The notes under the pieces: generated by a model | What the model was told of the DNA's origin: nothing | Databases searched by the model: none | What the model saw: the letters and a program-made list of their open reading frames with translations, nothing else | Shown here: positions 1 through 12,580 of the stretch, one piece after another | Layout of the letters: each line of letters opens with the position of its first letter | Position numbering within the stretch: the stretch's first letter is position 1 | Assembly (NCBI GenBank): GCA_033980235.1 | Contig: CM067062.1 | Span: 10,972,027-11,036,026, forward strand | Source: Diadema setosum | Taxonomy: Eukaryota; Echinodermata; Echinoidea; Diadematoida; Diadematidae | Length of the DNA stretch: 64,000 nt | Direction of reading: 5' to 3' | Made by a program: the position numbers and the translations under genes

Positions 1-1117
1 TGAATACGTTTGTCCTCGTTGTGCACACAAGAGGTTGGTTTATTCATGGATTCATGATCCTCTGATTCTTCGTGGGTGCTCGAGCGTCAACATCGTCCCA
101 TTGTGAAAGCGCTGTCCAAGGACCTTTGTGAAAGACCCCTTACAGGGGTATTGGGGAACACGAACTTAGGAGGAAGTAGAAGACGAAAAAGAAGAGACAC
201 ATTTCCACCCATTTACATGAATCCACCACCTGTGATCCACGGCGAGGGAGCCAGGGAAGATCTTCAAAGCGTTGTGTTTGTAAACACTCTTTTCCATCAG
301 AAGAGCATTTTTTTTTCTGTGTATATCAGCAAAGACACAGTGAACACTGTGCGTGAAGTTCAGAGCATAATGTTAACATTTCTGATCTAATTCCAATACT
401 GTACTGTCAACTGTTGTGAAACGGTCGTTATTCATCTATCTAGGCCTATGTGTCCATAATTATCATTATCACTATTGCTGGTTTTTATTGGTTGCAGGAG
501 TATTATAGTATAGTATCTATTGTCATGTCATATTTAAAAATGTATACTTGGCAGTCCTGATAAAGGGTTTCATGCTTTAGGGAGGGCGGGGCATGGACCT
601 TGGTGCGGACTGCGGAGGGTTTATTCTTCCGCCTATTCTTCTGCCTATCTTGTGGTGGCTTCTCTTCTTAGGACCGGCTGCTACCATAATGAGAGAGCTG
701 ATCCAGTGAGAAGGAGTGGCCGGGTTTCAAGCAGCCTGCAAATGATGCGGAAGTGCGAGGTTAACTTGGCGTCGATTCTCTCTCTTTGTGTGGCAGCTGC
801 ACCCCATGCAAGACACAATACATGACGTATTCGACTGGAGCAGACGTAGAAGAGGACAAGGATAGCGCCAAAGTCGGCTCTCCAACCATCTCGCCCGTCT
901 CCATGGTTACTTTGCTACGACAGGAGGTTCCCTTCTTCTGATGTTTGAAGGGGTGTTTCTTGATTCCATCTCCATCGCCGAGTCTCTTAGGTTACCTCCA
1001 GAACACTTCGGGTTTCTCTCACGTTCAGCGTTTTAACTCTATGCGCAGATCCGGATGAGTGTGCTCCTTATTAGCCATTTCTGTATTCAGGGTCCTATCT
1101 TTCTCGCTATCTCGCTA

Positions 1118-1163
1118 GGGGCGCTGTGGCATAGTGGATAGACTCCAAACTCCCGATCGGGAG
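1118..1163 (+). repeat. Truncated tRNA-like SINE head (also at 25255-25300)
   Basis: The block tggcatagtggatagactcc is a good RNA polymerase III box A, as in tRNA genes, followed by an anticodon-arm-like gatcgggag. No box B (GGTTCGAATCC type) follows, so this is a 5' fragment of a tRNA-derived SINE rather than a functional tRNA. It is present in both duplication copies and so predates the duplication. Confidence 0.45.
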
Positions 1164-2739
1164 GTATATAAAATAATATCACCCTCATGATACCTATGTT
1201 AGTAACAAATGTGAGAAATACAAATGTATGCAGTTTATATCAAAATGAATTTTGTCAGTCTTTCAATACACCGTTTCTTTAAATCGTTGTCCTACTCTTA
1301 CATCATGACTAATTGTCTTGTAGTCTAATTCTTACTATGGTGGTACAGAAGCTTAAAAAAAATCTGTATTGATTTGATTGCCCGACTTTCTTCAAACACC
1401 ATCAATGTGCTCTACCAATTTTTCAGCATGCACCTAGTCTGTATTTGTGGTTCATCACACACCCTTGTCAAACCCCTCGATATGCTTATGGCAAAACACA
1501 GATTAAGAGAGACTTAGAAGGGGAAATCCTGTCCAAATACAATGTATAAGATAGTCTGATAAGAAAGAGTAAAATATTACGAGTTCATCGGTAAAAGTTT
1601 GATCAAAACCGGGTGAAAAATAAGGAAGTTATGACATTTTGAAGATTCGCTAATTTTTCAGGAAACAGTTCTTGAACGGTTAATAATATGAATACATTGT
1701 ATATACAAATGGCAAAGGAGTATGCCATGCCCTCACAACTTAATGCCTTTTAGTTTGTACATAAAATTTTTAAATTTCCAAATTTTTCATTCAAACGCAA
1801 TTATGCCCGAGGCTCAAATCCTTGTATATCCACCTGATCACTATTCTGAAGTTATTCAATCAGGAATAACATGATGTTTCAGATTTCAATGACAGGAACA
1901 TTGAATTTTCGTAATTTTTTTTTTTTTTTGTCCAGGAGCAATGGAAAACTGTGAGGCTATGACATAGTTAACTCACTCATTTGCACCTTCACATCCACTG
2001 CACAAAACCTGTTTTGCAAAAATTGGCAAAACTTACTAATATTTCATCCGATTTCAGTCATTTTTCACCGCTGAACTACTCTTTTTTTTTTTATCAGACT
2101 AACTTATATTTGGACTGGTGATGCTCAAACGGGTGTCTTTTTTTTTTTTTGGTACTGTACATTTACTTCAGTTCAGACTGACCCTAGTTTTTTTTTTTTT
2201 TAGTCCCTTCCCTCTCTCAGCCTCTCTCAGCATTTATCCCATATGTTTCTTGTCAATGTTTCAATGCTTGTGTGTTTTTGTTCAATCTCCTATACATTCA
2301 CTTTACAACATCACAACACTGACCCTGTAAGTGCCTTGAAATCATAAGATTTCCACAAAACTTTGTGCATTTCAGCAGTTTCATTACATCACATTTTTTC
2401 TTGTTCATGCAGTCTCTACATGAAGAGCATAGACGCACACTAAAATGATTAACAATTGAACAATTAACTCCCATGCCAAGCACACCTGTGGGTTTATTTT
2501 AGCACAATACATGTATTTGTACATTACACACATGACTGGTGCTAAAAAAATAACATTCCTAACCATACTTTCTAATGTTTTCTTGCATTGCCACCACAAA
2601 TCTTCACAGGAAGCAATAACACTGCTTTCTGCATTTCCATCCTACATTTGTATTTCCTCGAGGCCTAATAATACAACAGATCGACACTGCTCCAGGAATC
2701 TAACTCTAAAGACAAACTACAGTGTACGGTGTATTCCTA

Positions 2740-2920
2740 ATGTAACAAACATGGTTGTAACAAAATTCTCATTGCAATGAAGTCAAATTCAGGATCCAAA
2801 ATTATCATCTGTAAATCTTTATGCACTCTACTGTTCGGCCAAAACAAAAATTGGAAATAGCAAGGGAAAACTGCTGGTTGTGAGTACTTTGTTATAATGA
2901 GAGTTGCCTATACAGCATTT
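2740..2920. repeat. Degenerate dispersed MITE family, copy 1
   Basis: This stretch (gttgtaac ... cattgcaatgaagtcaaattcagg ... ttttgttataat) is recognisably similar to 5795-5965, 46110-46275 and, inverted, 51905-52075. All share an ACAA(T/C)(A/G)AAGT-AATTCAG core followed about 110 bp later by ATAATG. Ends with GTTATAAC-like motifs suggest decay from the same broad group as the TA-target element at 3604-5702. Confidence 0.45.
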
Positions 2921-3603
2921 ACTTCCTCTGGCAATACAGTTATGTGTCTATAGTGCCAAGACACAGCACAATAACACTGCCTTATGTTTTCAAACTGTTT
3001 AAAAGATGAAAATTTCTGAGTGGAAAAAACAAACAAACAAACATATTTTGACAGTAGGTATTGGCATTTCTGACATTTTATATCTTCAGAGCAATACTGG
3101 CCAGTAATCACATATTAGATCAAAGGAAATGTATATATTCATGAGAACTACACTCATAGGTCATCATAAACCATAACAACTTGTGATATCGCACTTTGGA
3201 TCATCTCATTGCAAAACTTGGATAGAATTTCCCACAAGATTTTGAGCACTCTTCAAAATGACTGTTTACTTTTCTCTTTTTAAAGTTTCTTAAAGGGATG
3301 ATATAATTTAGAGAGTAAGGCATGATGGTTTATACAAATTTGTGCATGGTATGCTTCTCATTGCTTACTACTGCTTAAACTTTACATTGTTAATTAAGGT
3401 GTAGCCAAACATCTTCACAATAACGTAATGTACATTGTACATGTATACTGTACACACACATCTCATCTTATCACACTTGATATGGCATGAGCTTGATTTC
3501 TGAAGCAGTGACATGGAGATTCCGTTCAGTTCAGACGCATCAACATGGCCTTCCTTGTTTTGATGACTGTCACCATGCAAAATCATGAACTGTGTACCAT
3601 ATA

Positions 3604-5702
3604 CAGTGAAACCCCGTTATAACGAGTTCGGTTATAACGAGGAACCGCTTATAACGAGGTGATCGCGTCGGTCCCGTTTTCCTTTGCGTGTAAACCTATG
3701 GCAGAACGAACCGGTTATAACGAGTTCGGTTATAACGAGATTCCGGTTATAACGAGGACTTTTTCGGCGCATCATGATAAAGAAAAACATAAGAAATTTG
3801 ATCGGATATAACGAGGTACCATTTCTTGACTTGCCGCTTTTCAAACACGAGACAAATGAAACATTGAAAATCGAATTCACGCTATCCATGTCTTTTTCAC
3901 GTTTTGCAGAGAACGGTTCCTTCCATGTTTTCTTCTAAACCACGCAAAAAACAACACATTAATGCCATTCGATGTTCCTACTAAATTATTAAACATAATC
4001 ACTCGATTTTCTTTTTCGCGAGATCACATGCGTGCGTAATGTTATAGGTCAGACCACAGCGCATGAGTCAAGGGAAAAAAGATAACGCACTCAAAAACTT
4101 TTCATGTAGCGACACTCGTGGCAAATATGGAAATTGGAATGCGTGTTCAACTCAACATTATATCCTTTCCATTTGTAGTCCCGACTTCAGTTCTTTTGCT
4201 GGTTAGCAAGTATGAGTGTATGATTATAGCCGAAATAATTAATGAAATCGCGATCTCGCCTGGCGGGTGACAGTAGCGTAAAAATAGTTGAATAACTCAA
4301 TCCTGTGTCAATTTTTTTAAGAACGGATGGATACAATGCGAAGGGATTTTCGGCAGATGATAAAGAACGCATCTTTAATCCTTTCGGGCGCAACGATAAT
4401 ACATTGTGTGAGATTACAGCCGAAATGATTCATGAAATCATCGCATTCCCGCTAGACACCAACAGCGTAAAATAACCTCGCAAGTTACGATCTCGCGATC
4501 TCGCCGGATGACAGTAGCGTAAAAATATAGTTGAATAAAGCATGTTTAGCTACTTAATCGGTGTTCAGAAGAAGAAACAAACGTATTTAACAATTTGAAT
4601 AGATCTGGGTTTGTTCATTATCACAATTTTAACAACGCATTTCCCAATTAAGATTAAACAATCTTTCTTTCAAAATGGTCTACGAGTAACAGATTTGCGT
4701 AAAAAGGATCACAACCTTCTAAATTCAATCCTGTCGCTTATTTTTCAAGCACGGATGTACAAAACGCGAAGAGATTTTCGGAAGAAAATGCACAACGCAT
4801 CTTTAATCCCTTCGGGTGCAACGAACATACATTATATAAGATTACAGCCGAAATGATTCATGAAATCATCGCATTCCCGCTGGGCACCAACAGCGTAAAA
4901 ATACCCCGCAAGTTACGCTAAACGACGCACGAATGTTACTCTGAAATCATCGCGATCTCGCCGGTTGACAGTAGCGTAAAAATAGTTGAATAACGCATGT
5001 TAAGCTACTTAGTCGTTGTTCAGAAAAAGAAACAAACGCATTTAACAATTTAAATAGATCTGGGTTTGTTCATTATCACAATTTTAACAACGCATTTCAC
5101 AATGAAGATTTTCTTTCTTTCAGAATGGTCTATGAGGAACAGATCTGCGTAAAAAGGATCACAACCTTCTAAATTCAATCCTGTCGCGTATTTTTCAAGA
5201 ACGGATGTACAAAACGCTAAGAGATTTTCGGAAGAAAATAAACAACGCATTTTAATCCTTTCGGGCGCAACGATCATACATTGTATAAGAATACAGCCGA
5301 AATGATTCATGAAATTATCGCATTCCCGCTTGACACCAACAGCGTAAAAATACCTCGCAAGTTACGGTAAACAACGCATTTTATACAATGTGATTTTAAT
5401 ATAATATAGGCCTATACTTCTCAAGAACATAACGTGCACTATTATGCGAAGAGATTTTCGGAAGAAATTTCAACCCCGACTTTTTCGCCTAATTCACAAA
5501 TAATTTCCCTTTATTCTCTCGATAATAATGATCCATAATTGTGTAATATCAACGCAAAGGATGTTCTTAACTTTCATTGTTGGGTGATGACGTCGTGCTT
5601 ATGTTTTTCTTTGTTTTTGATGCGTACGGTTATAACGAGGTACCGGTTATAACGAGGTAATATCGCCGGTCCCACGGACCTCGTTATAACGGGGTTTCAC
5701 TG
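3604..5702. mobile_element. TA-target DNA transposon, 2.1 kb, non-autonomous, left copy only
   Basis: The termini are inverted repeats starting CAGTGAAACCCCGTTATAAC (left) and its complement (right), flanked by TA on both sides. The empty site is seen in the right copy (accatataccagcacc), so this is a clean insertion with TA duplication, as for Tc1/mariner/pogo elements. No transposase frame is visible. The interior contains about three degenerate direct repeats of about 455 bp (for example agatctgggt at 4601 and 5056) and GTTATAACGAG motifs clustered at both ends. Confidence 0.9.
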
Positions 5703-5794
5703 TACCAGCACCTCTTTCACATCAGAATGCAGATCTGAGGACAGACTGCATTTACACTCACTCATCCGCAAGCTACAGTGCACTCCAGTTACAA

Positions 5795-5965
5795 TGAACA
5801 CGGTTATACATTGTATCAAAATATCATTACAATGAAGTAAAAATTCAGGTCCAGAAATCATTATCTATGTATTTTCACATGCTTTATTTGTTTGGACATA
5901 ACAAAATTTTGATATAGCAAAAGAAAACTGCCAGTCCTGAGGATTTTGTCATAATGGCAGTCACC
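5795..5965. repeat. Degenerate dispersed MITE family, copy 2 (also 28395-28580)
   Basis: It is homologous to 2740-2920 and 46110-46275. It contains TTTATT at 5882-5887 (28497-28502 in the right copy), the complement of AATAAA, which falls about 350 bp past the MRPL18 stop on the minus strand and could act as its polyadenylation signal. Confidence 0.45.
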
Positions 5966-7035
5966 CGTGCCACTGTCCAGCACAGGGCTGCATGAGGTTC
6001 AAAGAATCTGCATTGGGTTTCTGGCATCCTTCACCTCCTCTTGATCCATCTGATGTATCTCATAACTGGATCCCACTCTCATATAGCCTGCAGTCACTCC
6101 CAATGGCAGATGCTGATGATGCGTGTTCCACTACTTGACACACAGCACCAAGAATGACATATATCACATGTGTCTTGTCAGTGTCTCACGAAGAGGCTAA
6201 GCCATTAGCACAGTTCATACGGTAGACATCCAAAAGTTCAATCCACCTCGGGGAAATAGTCAGCTGGCTTACTGAAATCCACTATCGTCTTGGGTTCATA
6301 CAGCAGGAGACCTCCGTCAGTAAGTGCATCAAGAAAGGCCTTTATCTGTCAAGCAAGGCAAGTATTATGTAACTCCTTTAGAAAATTTTAATTTGTGATT
6401 TTAACAGGTACAGTAGTTGATATAATTCTCATCCTCAATGTCCTGCACCTTCACTTGGTGACTGCTTGCTTTGACAATGTGCAAGGTGAAGTACAATGTA
6501 ATTGGAAACTGTATGAGAGATGTTTCAGTCCACATCTACTAAAAAATCAGATTTACTTCAATAAATTGGGTAAAATCACACAAACATGAGAAAGTTTTAT
6601 CAAAATCAGAGGAGAACAAGCTTCAGATTTGTATAAATTGTCACATGTTTATGTCTAATACTGAAAGTATGCAACTGTGACCATCGTAAACTGATTCAAG
6701 AAAACATGTGACTGGAAGATGCCTCCAAGATAACCTTCCTATGTTAGGGTCAATTTTATGAAACCCTGTCTACTCTGTTTAATACTCCCCTATTTAATAC
6801 CAAACATCACCTCAAACAGTGCAAAACTGCACATTCAGTTCCCCTATCACCTTCCAGCAACCACATCCCCCCCCCAAAAAAAAAAAAAAAACTGTTTGAC
6901 CTTTGCAACTACATTTTAGTCCTTTGCAACTACATTTTATTCAAAGCACACTACAAATGGTTAGTTTGCAACACTTTTTGAAATTTCCCAATCTTTGCTT
7001 GTCATGTCACTATACTCATACAATAGCACTATCCA

Positions 7036-7209
7036 GGGGGGTGTTTCATAAAGCGGTTCTTAAAGTTACGGACGACTTAAGAACCACTGGTGATCAGTTC
7101 TTGTGCTGAATTATTGAAATTCTAATAAGTGGGCCCTATAGAATAGCACATCAGAACCGATCACCAGTCGTTCGCAAGTCGTTAAGGACAGCTTTGTGAA
7201 ACACCCTCC
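7036..7209. repeat. Hairpin MITE, GGGTGTTTCA(T/C)AAAGC family (also 29666-29843)
   Basis: The left end gggtgtttcataaagcggtt and right end agctttgtgaaacaccc are inverted, and the ACGACTTAAG/CTTAAC arms pair across a short centre. A closely related near-perfect hairpin lies at 33211-33367 in VPS53 intron 1. It is present in both duplication copies, within MRPL18 intron 3. Confidence 0.75.
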
Positions 7210-7472
7210 AGGACTAGCAAGGAGTGATGTGGTTATAAATGGGGTCTTTGTGACCCAAGGACTACATGTTACAATATCCTCAGATGTATCTTCACTAGCC
7301 TACAATCAATTAATAATATATTGCTTATGTCTTATTTCACAGAATGTGCATTCATTGTAGAATGAGCACGCCCACCAATCCACTGACATGCAGACACACA
7401 ATTCTACCTGAACATAGCTTACCAAGCAAGGACCATAAGAACACTGTAACTGCACAATAAAGGAATGGATGA

Positions 7473-7485
7473 ATGAATAAATGAA

Positions 7486-7536
<51 letters not shown>

Positions 7537-7555
7537 ATTAATTAATTAATTGATC
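7473..7555. repeat. (TAAA)n microsatellite
   Basis: About fifteen TAAA units are followed by TTAAT variants. The right copy is much shorter (about 30105-30150), so this tract has changed length since the copies separated. Confidence 0.9.
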
Positions 7556-8048
7556 AATTAATTAATAAAGGAAAGAAGCAGCTAATATTGAAGTTGGATG
7601 CTTACTGCCTCCTGCTCCTGTCTCTCCTTCTCCATGTTGAGATGGACGTAGCTGATGCCCGACTCCAGGCAGCGCTGGGCGAGGACTCGGCCAAGGTTCA
7701 GGGAGGCCACCACGTCAGACGTGGAGTAGAGGTGCTGCTTAATGGCCCACTCCTTGGTGGATGCCTGGACCGCCACATGACCGTTGATGTGTTGGATGTA
7801 CGCTGTGATGTGTCTGTTGGTCTTCTTGATGAATAACCTTGGCAAATGCACGCAAGAAAAAGAACATCACTTTACCTTGCTTTAAAAAACTGCCAATTTT
7901 CCAAATGAAGATACAGATTACAACTTGCATAATGTTTCAACTGACACTGCATTCTCAATGTACAAATAAAAGAATACTGGTAGAAGTTGTGATGTTAACA
8001 CTAATTGAAACACAAAATACAGTTATAGTACTAGCATCTAATTATTAA

Positions 8049-8473
8049 AGGTGCATGGTCCCGGTGTTTTAGTCAAATGCGTACGCGGGCGCATGGCGCA
8101 AGTTTCCTGTAGAGACCTACGATATCGACTCCTCTTAAGCGCTTACGCTTTGGCCCACTTCCCCGAGTCCGAAGAAGTCCAATTCACTGTAGTCAGTGGT
8201 CCGATCACAGTTCGGCTCATGATTCAGCTGAGGGGGATGACAGCTTCAGCAAACTTCTTTTGTGATGTCATAATAAGAAGCACATATGCACGCACCCTGG
8301 TATTACTACAGACTGCGTGTTGCGCAGATAAGACAACGAAGGCAACGTTACTTAGCAACACCTACGTGCTTTACTCTTGATGACAGCTCAACTTCGGCTA
8401 TCTTCGTATCAATGCTAACGGTGATCGGCAGTATCATCAACGGCGCCCTCTACACTACCGGGACTATGCACCT
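8049..8473. mobile_element. TTAA-target MITE, 425 bp, left copy only
   Basis: The ends AGGTGCATGGTCCCGGTG and CCGGGACTATGCACCT are imperfect inverted repeats flanked by TTAA on each side. The right copy has a single TTAA (attattaaaacactg) at the matching position near 30661. The TTAA target duplication points to piggyBac- or Kolobok-type mobilisation. The open frames inside are not recognisable and are probably incidental. Confidence 0.88.
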
Positions 8474-8709
8474 TTAATACACTGTATGTCTGATTGTTTC
8501 ACTTAAAAAAAGACAAGTATTATGCATCTCTTGCTTACAATAAGACAGAAGAACATACAGTCCGACTGTCCAGCAAATACAGGTGTACTTCAAACATGTG
8601 AATCCACTAAGATTCAATGAACAAAGAATGTATGATGCATAATCTGATACATTACATTAAATCCAACAGCTTTTTGTTGATTTAATCTGTTGATCTAGGT
8701 AAGTAATCA

Positions 8710-8845
<136 letters not shown>

Positions 8846-9202
8846 GTAAGAGGAATAATGATGTCAAAGCTACGCACCGATTTCTCCTTCCTTTCTCATA
8901 TCTCATATATACAGAGATTTTCAAATGCAAGCACTGCATTTCCTACTCGAGCATTCAAATTCACACAGCAGTCCCAATGAGCTTGTTTGGGGCGTTCAAT
9001 TTTATTTTCATATGGTCAATTTCCTACTTCATACAATCAATTTAATGAAGGAAAAAGAATAGTGTATTTAAAAAATTGAGTAATGGGGTGAGGATGGGGG
9101 CAGAAGGGGGCGACAGTTTTATTTAAAACAAGCAAAACACACGCACAACTCGGGTTTATAGTTTATTTATGTTTAAAGCTGTATTCGGTGTTCATGTATT
9201 TT

Positions 9203-10286
9203 TGTCCCCGCCGAACGAGTTCGAGCAGGGGACTATGAAACGGGCTCCGTACGTGTGTGTGTCCGTCCGTGTGTCCGTCCGTGTGTCCGTCCGTGTGTGC
9301 GTCCGTGTGTGATCAAAATGTTCAAAATGCTACTCCTTCGCCATTTCTAACCCGATTTTGATTCTGTTTGCTTTATATGATAGCACTACATGGGAGCTTT
9401 GAAACTTCTACACAGAATTTCAATTGTGACCTTTGACCTTGACCTTTGACCTATATTGTACATTTTGCTTCAAAATGCTACTCCTTCGCCATTTCTAACC
9501 CGATTTTGATTCCGTTTGCTTTATATGATGGCACTAGGTGAGGGCTTCAAAACTTCTACACAGAATTTTGACCTTTGACTTCTTTGACCTTTGACCTTGA
9601 TTTTTGACCTATATTGTACATTTTGCTACAAAATGCTACTCCTTCGCCATTTCTAACCCGATTTTGATTCCGTTTGCTTTATGTGATGGCACTAGGTGAG
9701 GGCTTCAAAACTTCTACACAGAATTTTGACCTTTGACTTCTTTGACCTTTGACCTTGATTTTTGACCTATATTGTACATTTTGCTACAAAATGCTACTCC
9801 TTCGCCATTTCTAACCCGATTTTGATTCCGTTTGCTTTATGTGATGGCACTAGGTGAGGGCTTCAAAACTTCTACACAGAATTTTGACCTTTGACTTCTT
9901 TGACCTTTGGCCTTGATTTTTGACCTATATTGTACATTTTGCTACAAAATGCTACTCCTTTGCCATTTGTAACCCGATTTCAATTCCGTTTGCTTTAAGT
10001 GATGGCACTAGGTGAGGGCTTCAAAACTTCTACACAGAATTTTGACCTTTGACTTCTTTGACCTTTGACCTTGATTTTTTTACCTATATTGTACATTGGC
10101 TACAAAATGCTACTCCTTCGCCATTTCTAACCCGATTTCGATTCCGTTTGCTTTATGTGATGGCACTAGGTGAGGGCTTCAAAACTTCTACATAGAATTT
10201 TGACCTTTGACTTCTTTGACCTTTGACCTTCATCTTTTTACCTATATTGTACATTTTGCTACTAAATGCTGCTTCCGGCGGGGACA
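9203..10286. mobile_element. Element with TGTCCCCGCCG ends and 158-bp tandem units
   Basis: The left end TGTCCCCGCCG and right end CGGCGGGGACA are inverted. Just inside the left end is a GTCCGTCC-rich tract (9250-9310), then six to seven direct repeats. The common unit start AAAATGCTACTCC occurs near 9325, 9472, 9629, 9788, 9947 and 10104, so the period is about 158 bp. Each unit carries TTGACC-rich sequence including the exact 13-mer TGACCTTTGACCT. A second element of the same design is at 53779-54720. No target-site duplication is obvious. Superfamily unknown. Confidence 0.75.
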
Positions 10287-10620
10287 TATATTACGCACCG
10301 CGTAATTTCTACTTTTCCTTGTTTTTTTTCCTTCAAGAAATTCTAAATTATATGGTCGAATCAGCCGTGCATCTAATCAACAATGACAATTCAAGCATAT
10401 TTCTTGATGACAACGCATGCACTAAAAAAGGACAACGCCCCACTGCTAACCGCACAATACATCAAGTAATAAAGACAAATTGACACACACACTGATATCA
10501 CACAGTCCCGCAAAAGTAAACCAATGAGATAGCAACAAACGAACAAGACGTATATCATGTTTACGTTATCAGTTTGAATGTAGTCGAAATTGTTTTTCTG
10601 GAAGGTGCCCATCAACCTAC

Positions 10621-10676
10621 CTTTTACGCTCGTTTGTATACAGCGCCTGGAGTTCCTGTACTATAATGGCTGCCAT
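10621..10676 (-). CDS. Possible first coding exon of an unidentified gene, facing the orphan MRPL18 exons
   Basis: On the minus strand an ATG at 10676-10674 in a good context (gtaaaATGG) opens MAAIIVQELQALYTNERK and ends AG|gtaggt, a strong donor, after 18 codons plus two bases. I do not recognise the protein. No downstream exon is seen before 8711 other than the two orphan MRPL18 exons, whose first base completes the split codon (AG+G, Arg). The exon may be the 5' end of a gene cut by the duplication breakpoint, the start of a chimeric gene, or chance. The call rests only on start context, splice donor and phase. Confidence 0.4.
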
Positions 10677-10836
10677 TTTACTCTCGTCATGCTCGTGAAG
10701 TTCAAATTTAGAATGATGAAGTGGACCTATACGGCAAAATAAAATGATCTTCATCACGAGGCCCAATCCATTCATGCTAAGTGAAAAAGACACGCATACA
10801 CGCATGTAAGCTAACTAAATGCAAGACTTCTTTTAA

Positions 10837-11236
10837 AGGGACCGTACAGTACTGGGTGATGTGGGGATTCATGTTTATAACATTCCTAAGTGCGATAATG
10901 AGAAACCTCTTATGAAATATGAAAGAGCATGTAATTTTAAGAAGGATTCAACGTGTACTTGATGAAAATTGGTTTTTAAATGGCTGAGATATCCCAAAAA
11001 GTGGTGATAATAAAAGGCGACAGGCCACACTTTTTATTAGAATATCTTTGTTTCACCTTGTTTCTGGATATCCCGGCCATTTCAAAACCGATTTTCATCA
11101 AATGAACTTTTGATCCCCTTTAGAATTGCACGCTCTTTGACATCTCATGGAGTGGTTTCTGAATACACAAATGTATCTTGCAAAACGTTCAAAGCTAAAT
11201 CCTCACCTCGACCAGAACTGTAGGCCTACAGTCTCT
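10837..11236. mobile_element. TTAA-target MITE, AGGGACYGTACAG family, copy 1
   Basis: TTAA flanks both ends. The left end AGGGACCGTACAGTACTGG pairs with ccagaactgtag...cagtctct at the right. It is homologous, inverted, to 41870-42252: both share the core tggctgagatatccc/aaggcgaca. Confidence 0.85.
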
Positions 11237-11660
11237 TTAAATTGAATGCACTTATTTGGAGCATGGTTGCTTTTTCACGAATTTGATTTTTGACCGAAGA
11301 GACTCCATCGCCTGCTCGAAATGAATTTGAATGCTCATTGCTGAAATGCATGCTCATATCTTGGACTTGAATGACGCAAATGAACAGTATTGATTGTTCC
11401 AATCGTGAAGTTGAATGACCTGATTTTGAATTTGATTGCTGATTCGGTCCTGCGAGCGTAGAATGTGTGAAATTGAATGCTCGGAATAGGAACTTGAATG
11501 ACAAAATTACGAAATTGCCCGGGAAAACCTATAATCTCTTTGCTTTGTTTCTTCTCGACTCTTTACTAATCCCTTCACACACAATATCATGACTGCGAGC
11601 TCGTACACACACTCACTGATTTCGTGTCATGCAAGATTTTAGTATACAAATAATGAATGT

Positions 11661-11792
11661 TTATGAGTGCAGTGGACAGAATATTTCATGAGGTGAAAGA
11701 TGAAATGATCCATTCAACGAGGCGCAGTCGAGTTGAATGGATTAAACATTTCACCTTCACCGAATGAAATATTCTGTCCATCGCACGAATAA
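11661..11792. repeat. Palindromic MITE, 132 bp
   Basis: Arms of about 55 bp (GGACAGAATATTTCAT ... TGATCCATTCAAC) are inverted around a short gaggcgcagtcga centre. It is a non-coding foldback repeat. Confidence 0.75.
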
Positions 11793-12066
11793 TTATAATC
11801 GCAATATAATTAAATTTAGTGTATATACATGTCTTTTATAGTCGGATGCTAACATTTATTTTGATAAGTAAAAATCCACCGAAATTCTGTTTCACAGAGT
11901 GTAAAATCGAAGACATAATGCTAGTGACATAATAACATTTCGTAGAAATGGTTAACATACATTAACGCACCCCATGCACGTGAACCATAATTTTTTATTC
12001 AACAATATTTTCAGTACATTTTGGATTTATTTTCAGTTATTGTGGAGGATGGATAAACTTACAAAA

Positions 12067-12128
12067 TACACACACACACACACACACACTCGCGCACGCG
12101 CACACGCACACACACACACACACACACA
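12067..12128. repeat. (CA)n microsatellite
   Basis: CA repeats are interrupted by a short cgcgcacgcgcac centre. Confidence 0.9.
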
Positions 12129-12580
12129 ATTCTCGAAGGCTTGGAATGGGTTCCTTATGTGAGGGCGTACAAACTACACAATATCGATGTACCTCATAAT
12201 CATTACTAGTACGTACATGTAGGCCTACTGTATCTGCTTTTCCATCAAATTCTCCGGAGTGCAATGAGGCAGGGTTCCTACACCATTACTTCTTCAAAGT
12301 GTTGTTAAGAGGCTGTTAAGATATTACTCGGGCATGATATACCGAAACAGTCGACACAGATAGCAAATATATTATGTATAGGGTCCTATACACCACTGTA
12401 TCATGCGTTTCTGTCCGGGCATTCACACGTATACCGAGATTGCCCAATTTGAAACAAGTTTAAAATCAAGCAAACTGAAACCAGGTTTGTAATCAAGCAA
12501 CTCGCTTCGAGTGGATCTTCACGGATACGCCGTGCGTCAATCTGCAAGGTCAAAGCACTCTTTAGGATCACCACAGGCCT

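Larger units (their letters stand above)
1..3600. other. Duplicated non-coding stretch without a recognisable gene
   Basis: Open frames here are short and are broken by indels between the two copies. For example, the frame starting near position 76 shifts at the gaggga/gagga difference relative to 20786, which argues against coding. Several poly-T runs lie between 1911 and 2200. The corresponding right-copy stretch (20711-27750, minus the transposon) is equally devoid of supported genes. Confidence 0.6.
6238..7837 (-). pseudogene. MRPL18: Partial MRPL18 copy: last two exons only
   Basis: Two exons match the complete gene at 28850-30422: 7837-7606 (232 bp) and 6345-6238 (108 bp, ending in TGA). 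Splice sites are intact: acceptor tgccaag before 7837, donor GCA|gtaagc at 7605, acceptor ttgacag at 6346. The 7606-7837 exon encodes the same protein as the complete copy. The final exon has one amino-acid difference (Ala for Val in the SKP-D-Y segment). The two upstream exons, with start codon and targeting sequence, are missing because the duplication ends at 8711. By itself it cannot make a normal MRPL18, but the reading frame is undamaged. It may be spliced to the exon at 10621-10676. Confidence 0.85.

Noticed and set aside
76..390. 104-aa open frame in the left duplication copy
   Set aside because: The right copy (20786) is frameshifted and stops early; no protein family is recognised.
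7588..7836. Plus-strand open frame of 82 aa
   Set aside because: It is the antisense shadow of the MRPL18 exon at 7606-7837; the same shadow occurs at 30173-30421.
8051..8380. 109-aa open frame
   Set aside because: It lies wholly inside a TTAA-target MITE absent from the other duplication copy and matches no transposase I know.
9203..10286. CRISPR-like or satellite array
   Set aside because: Units are about 158 bp and contiguous with no spacers, in a eukaryotic setting, and are bounded by inverted termini.
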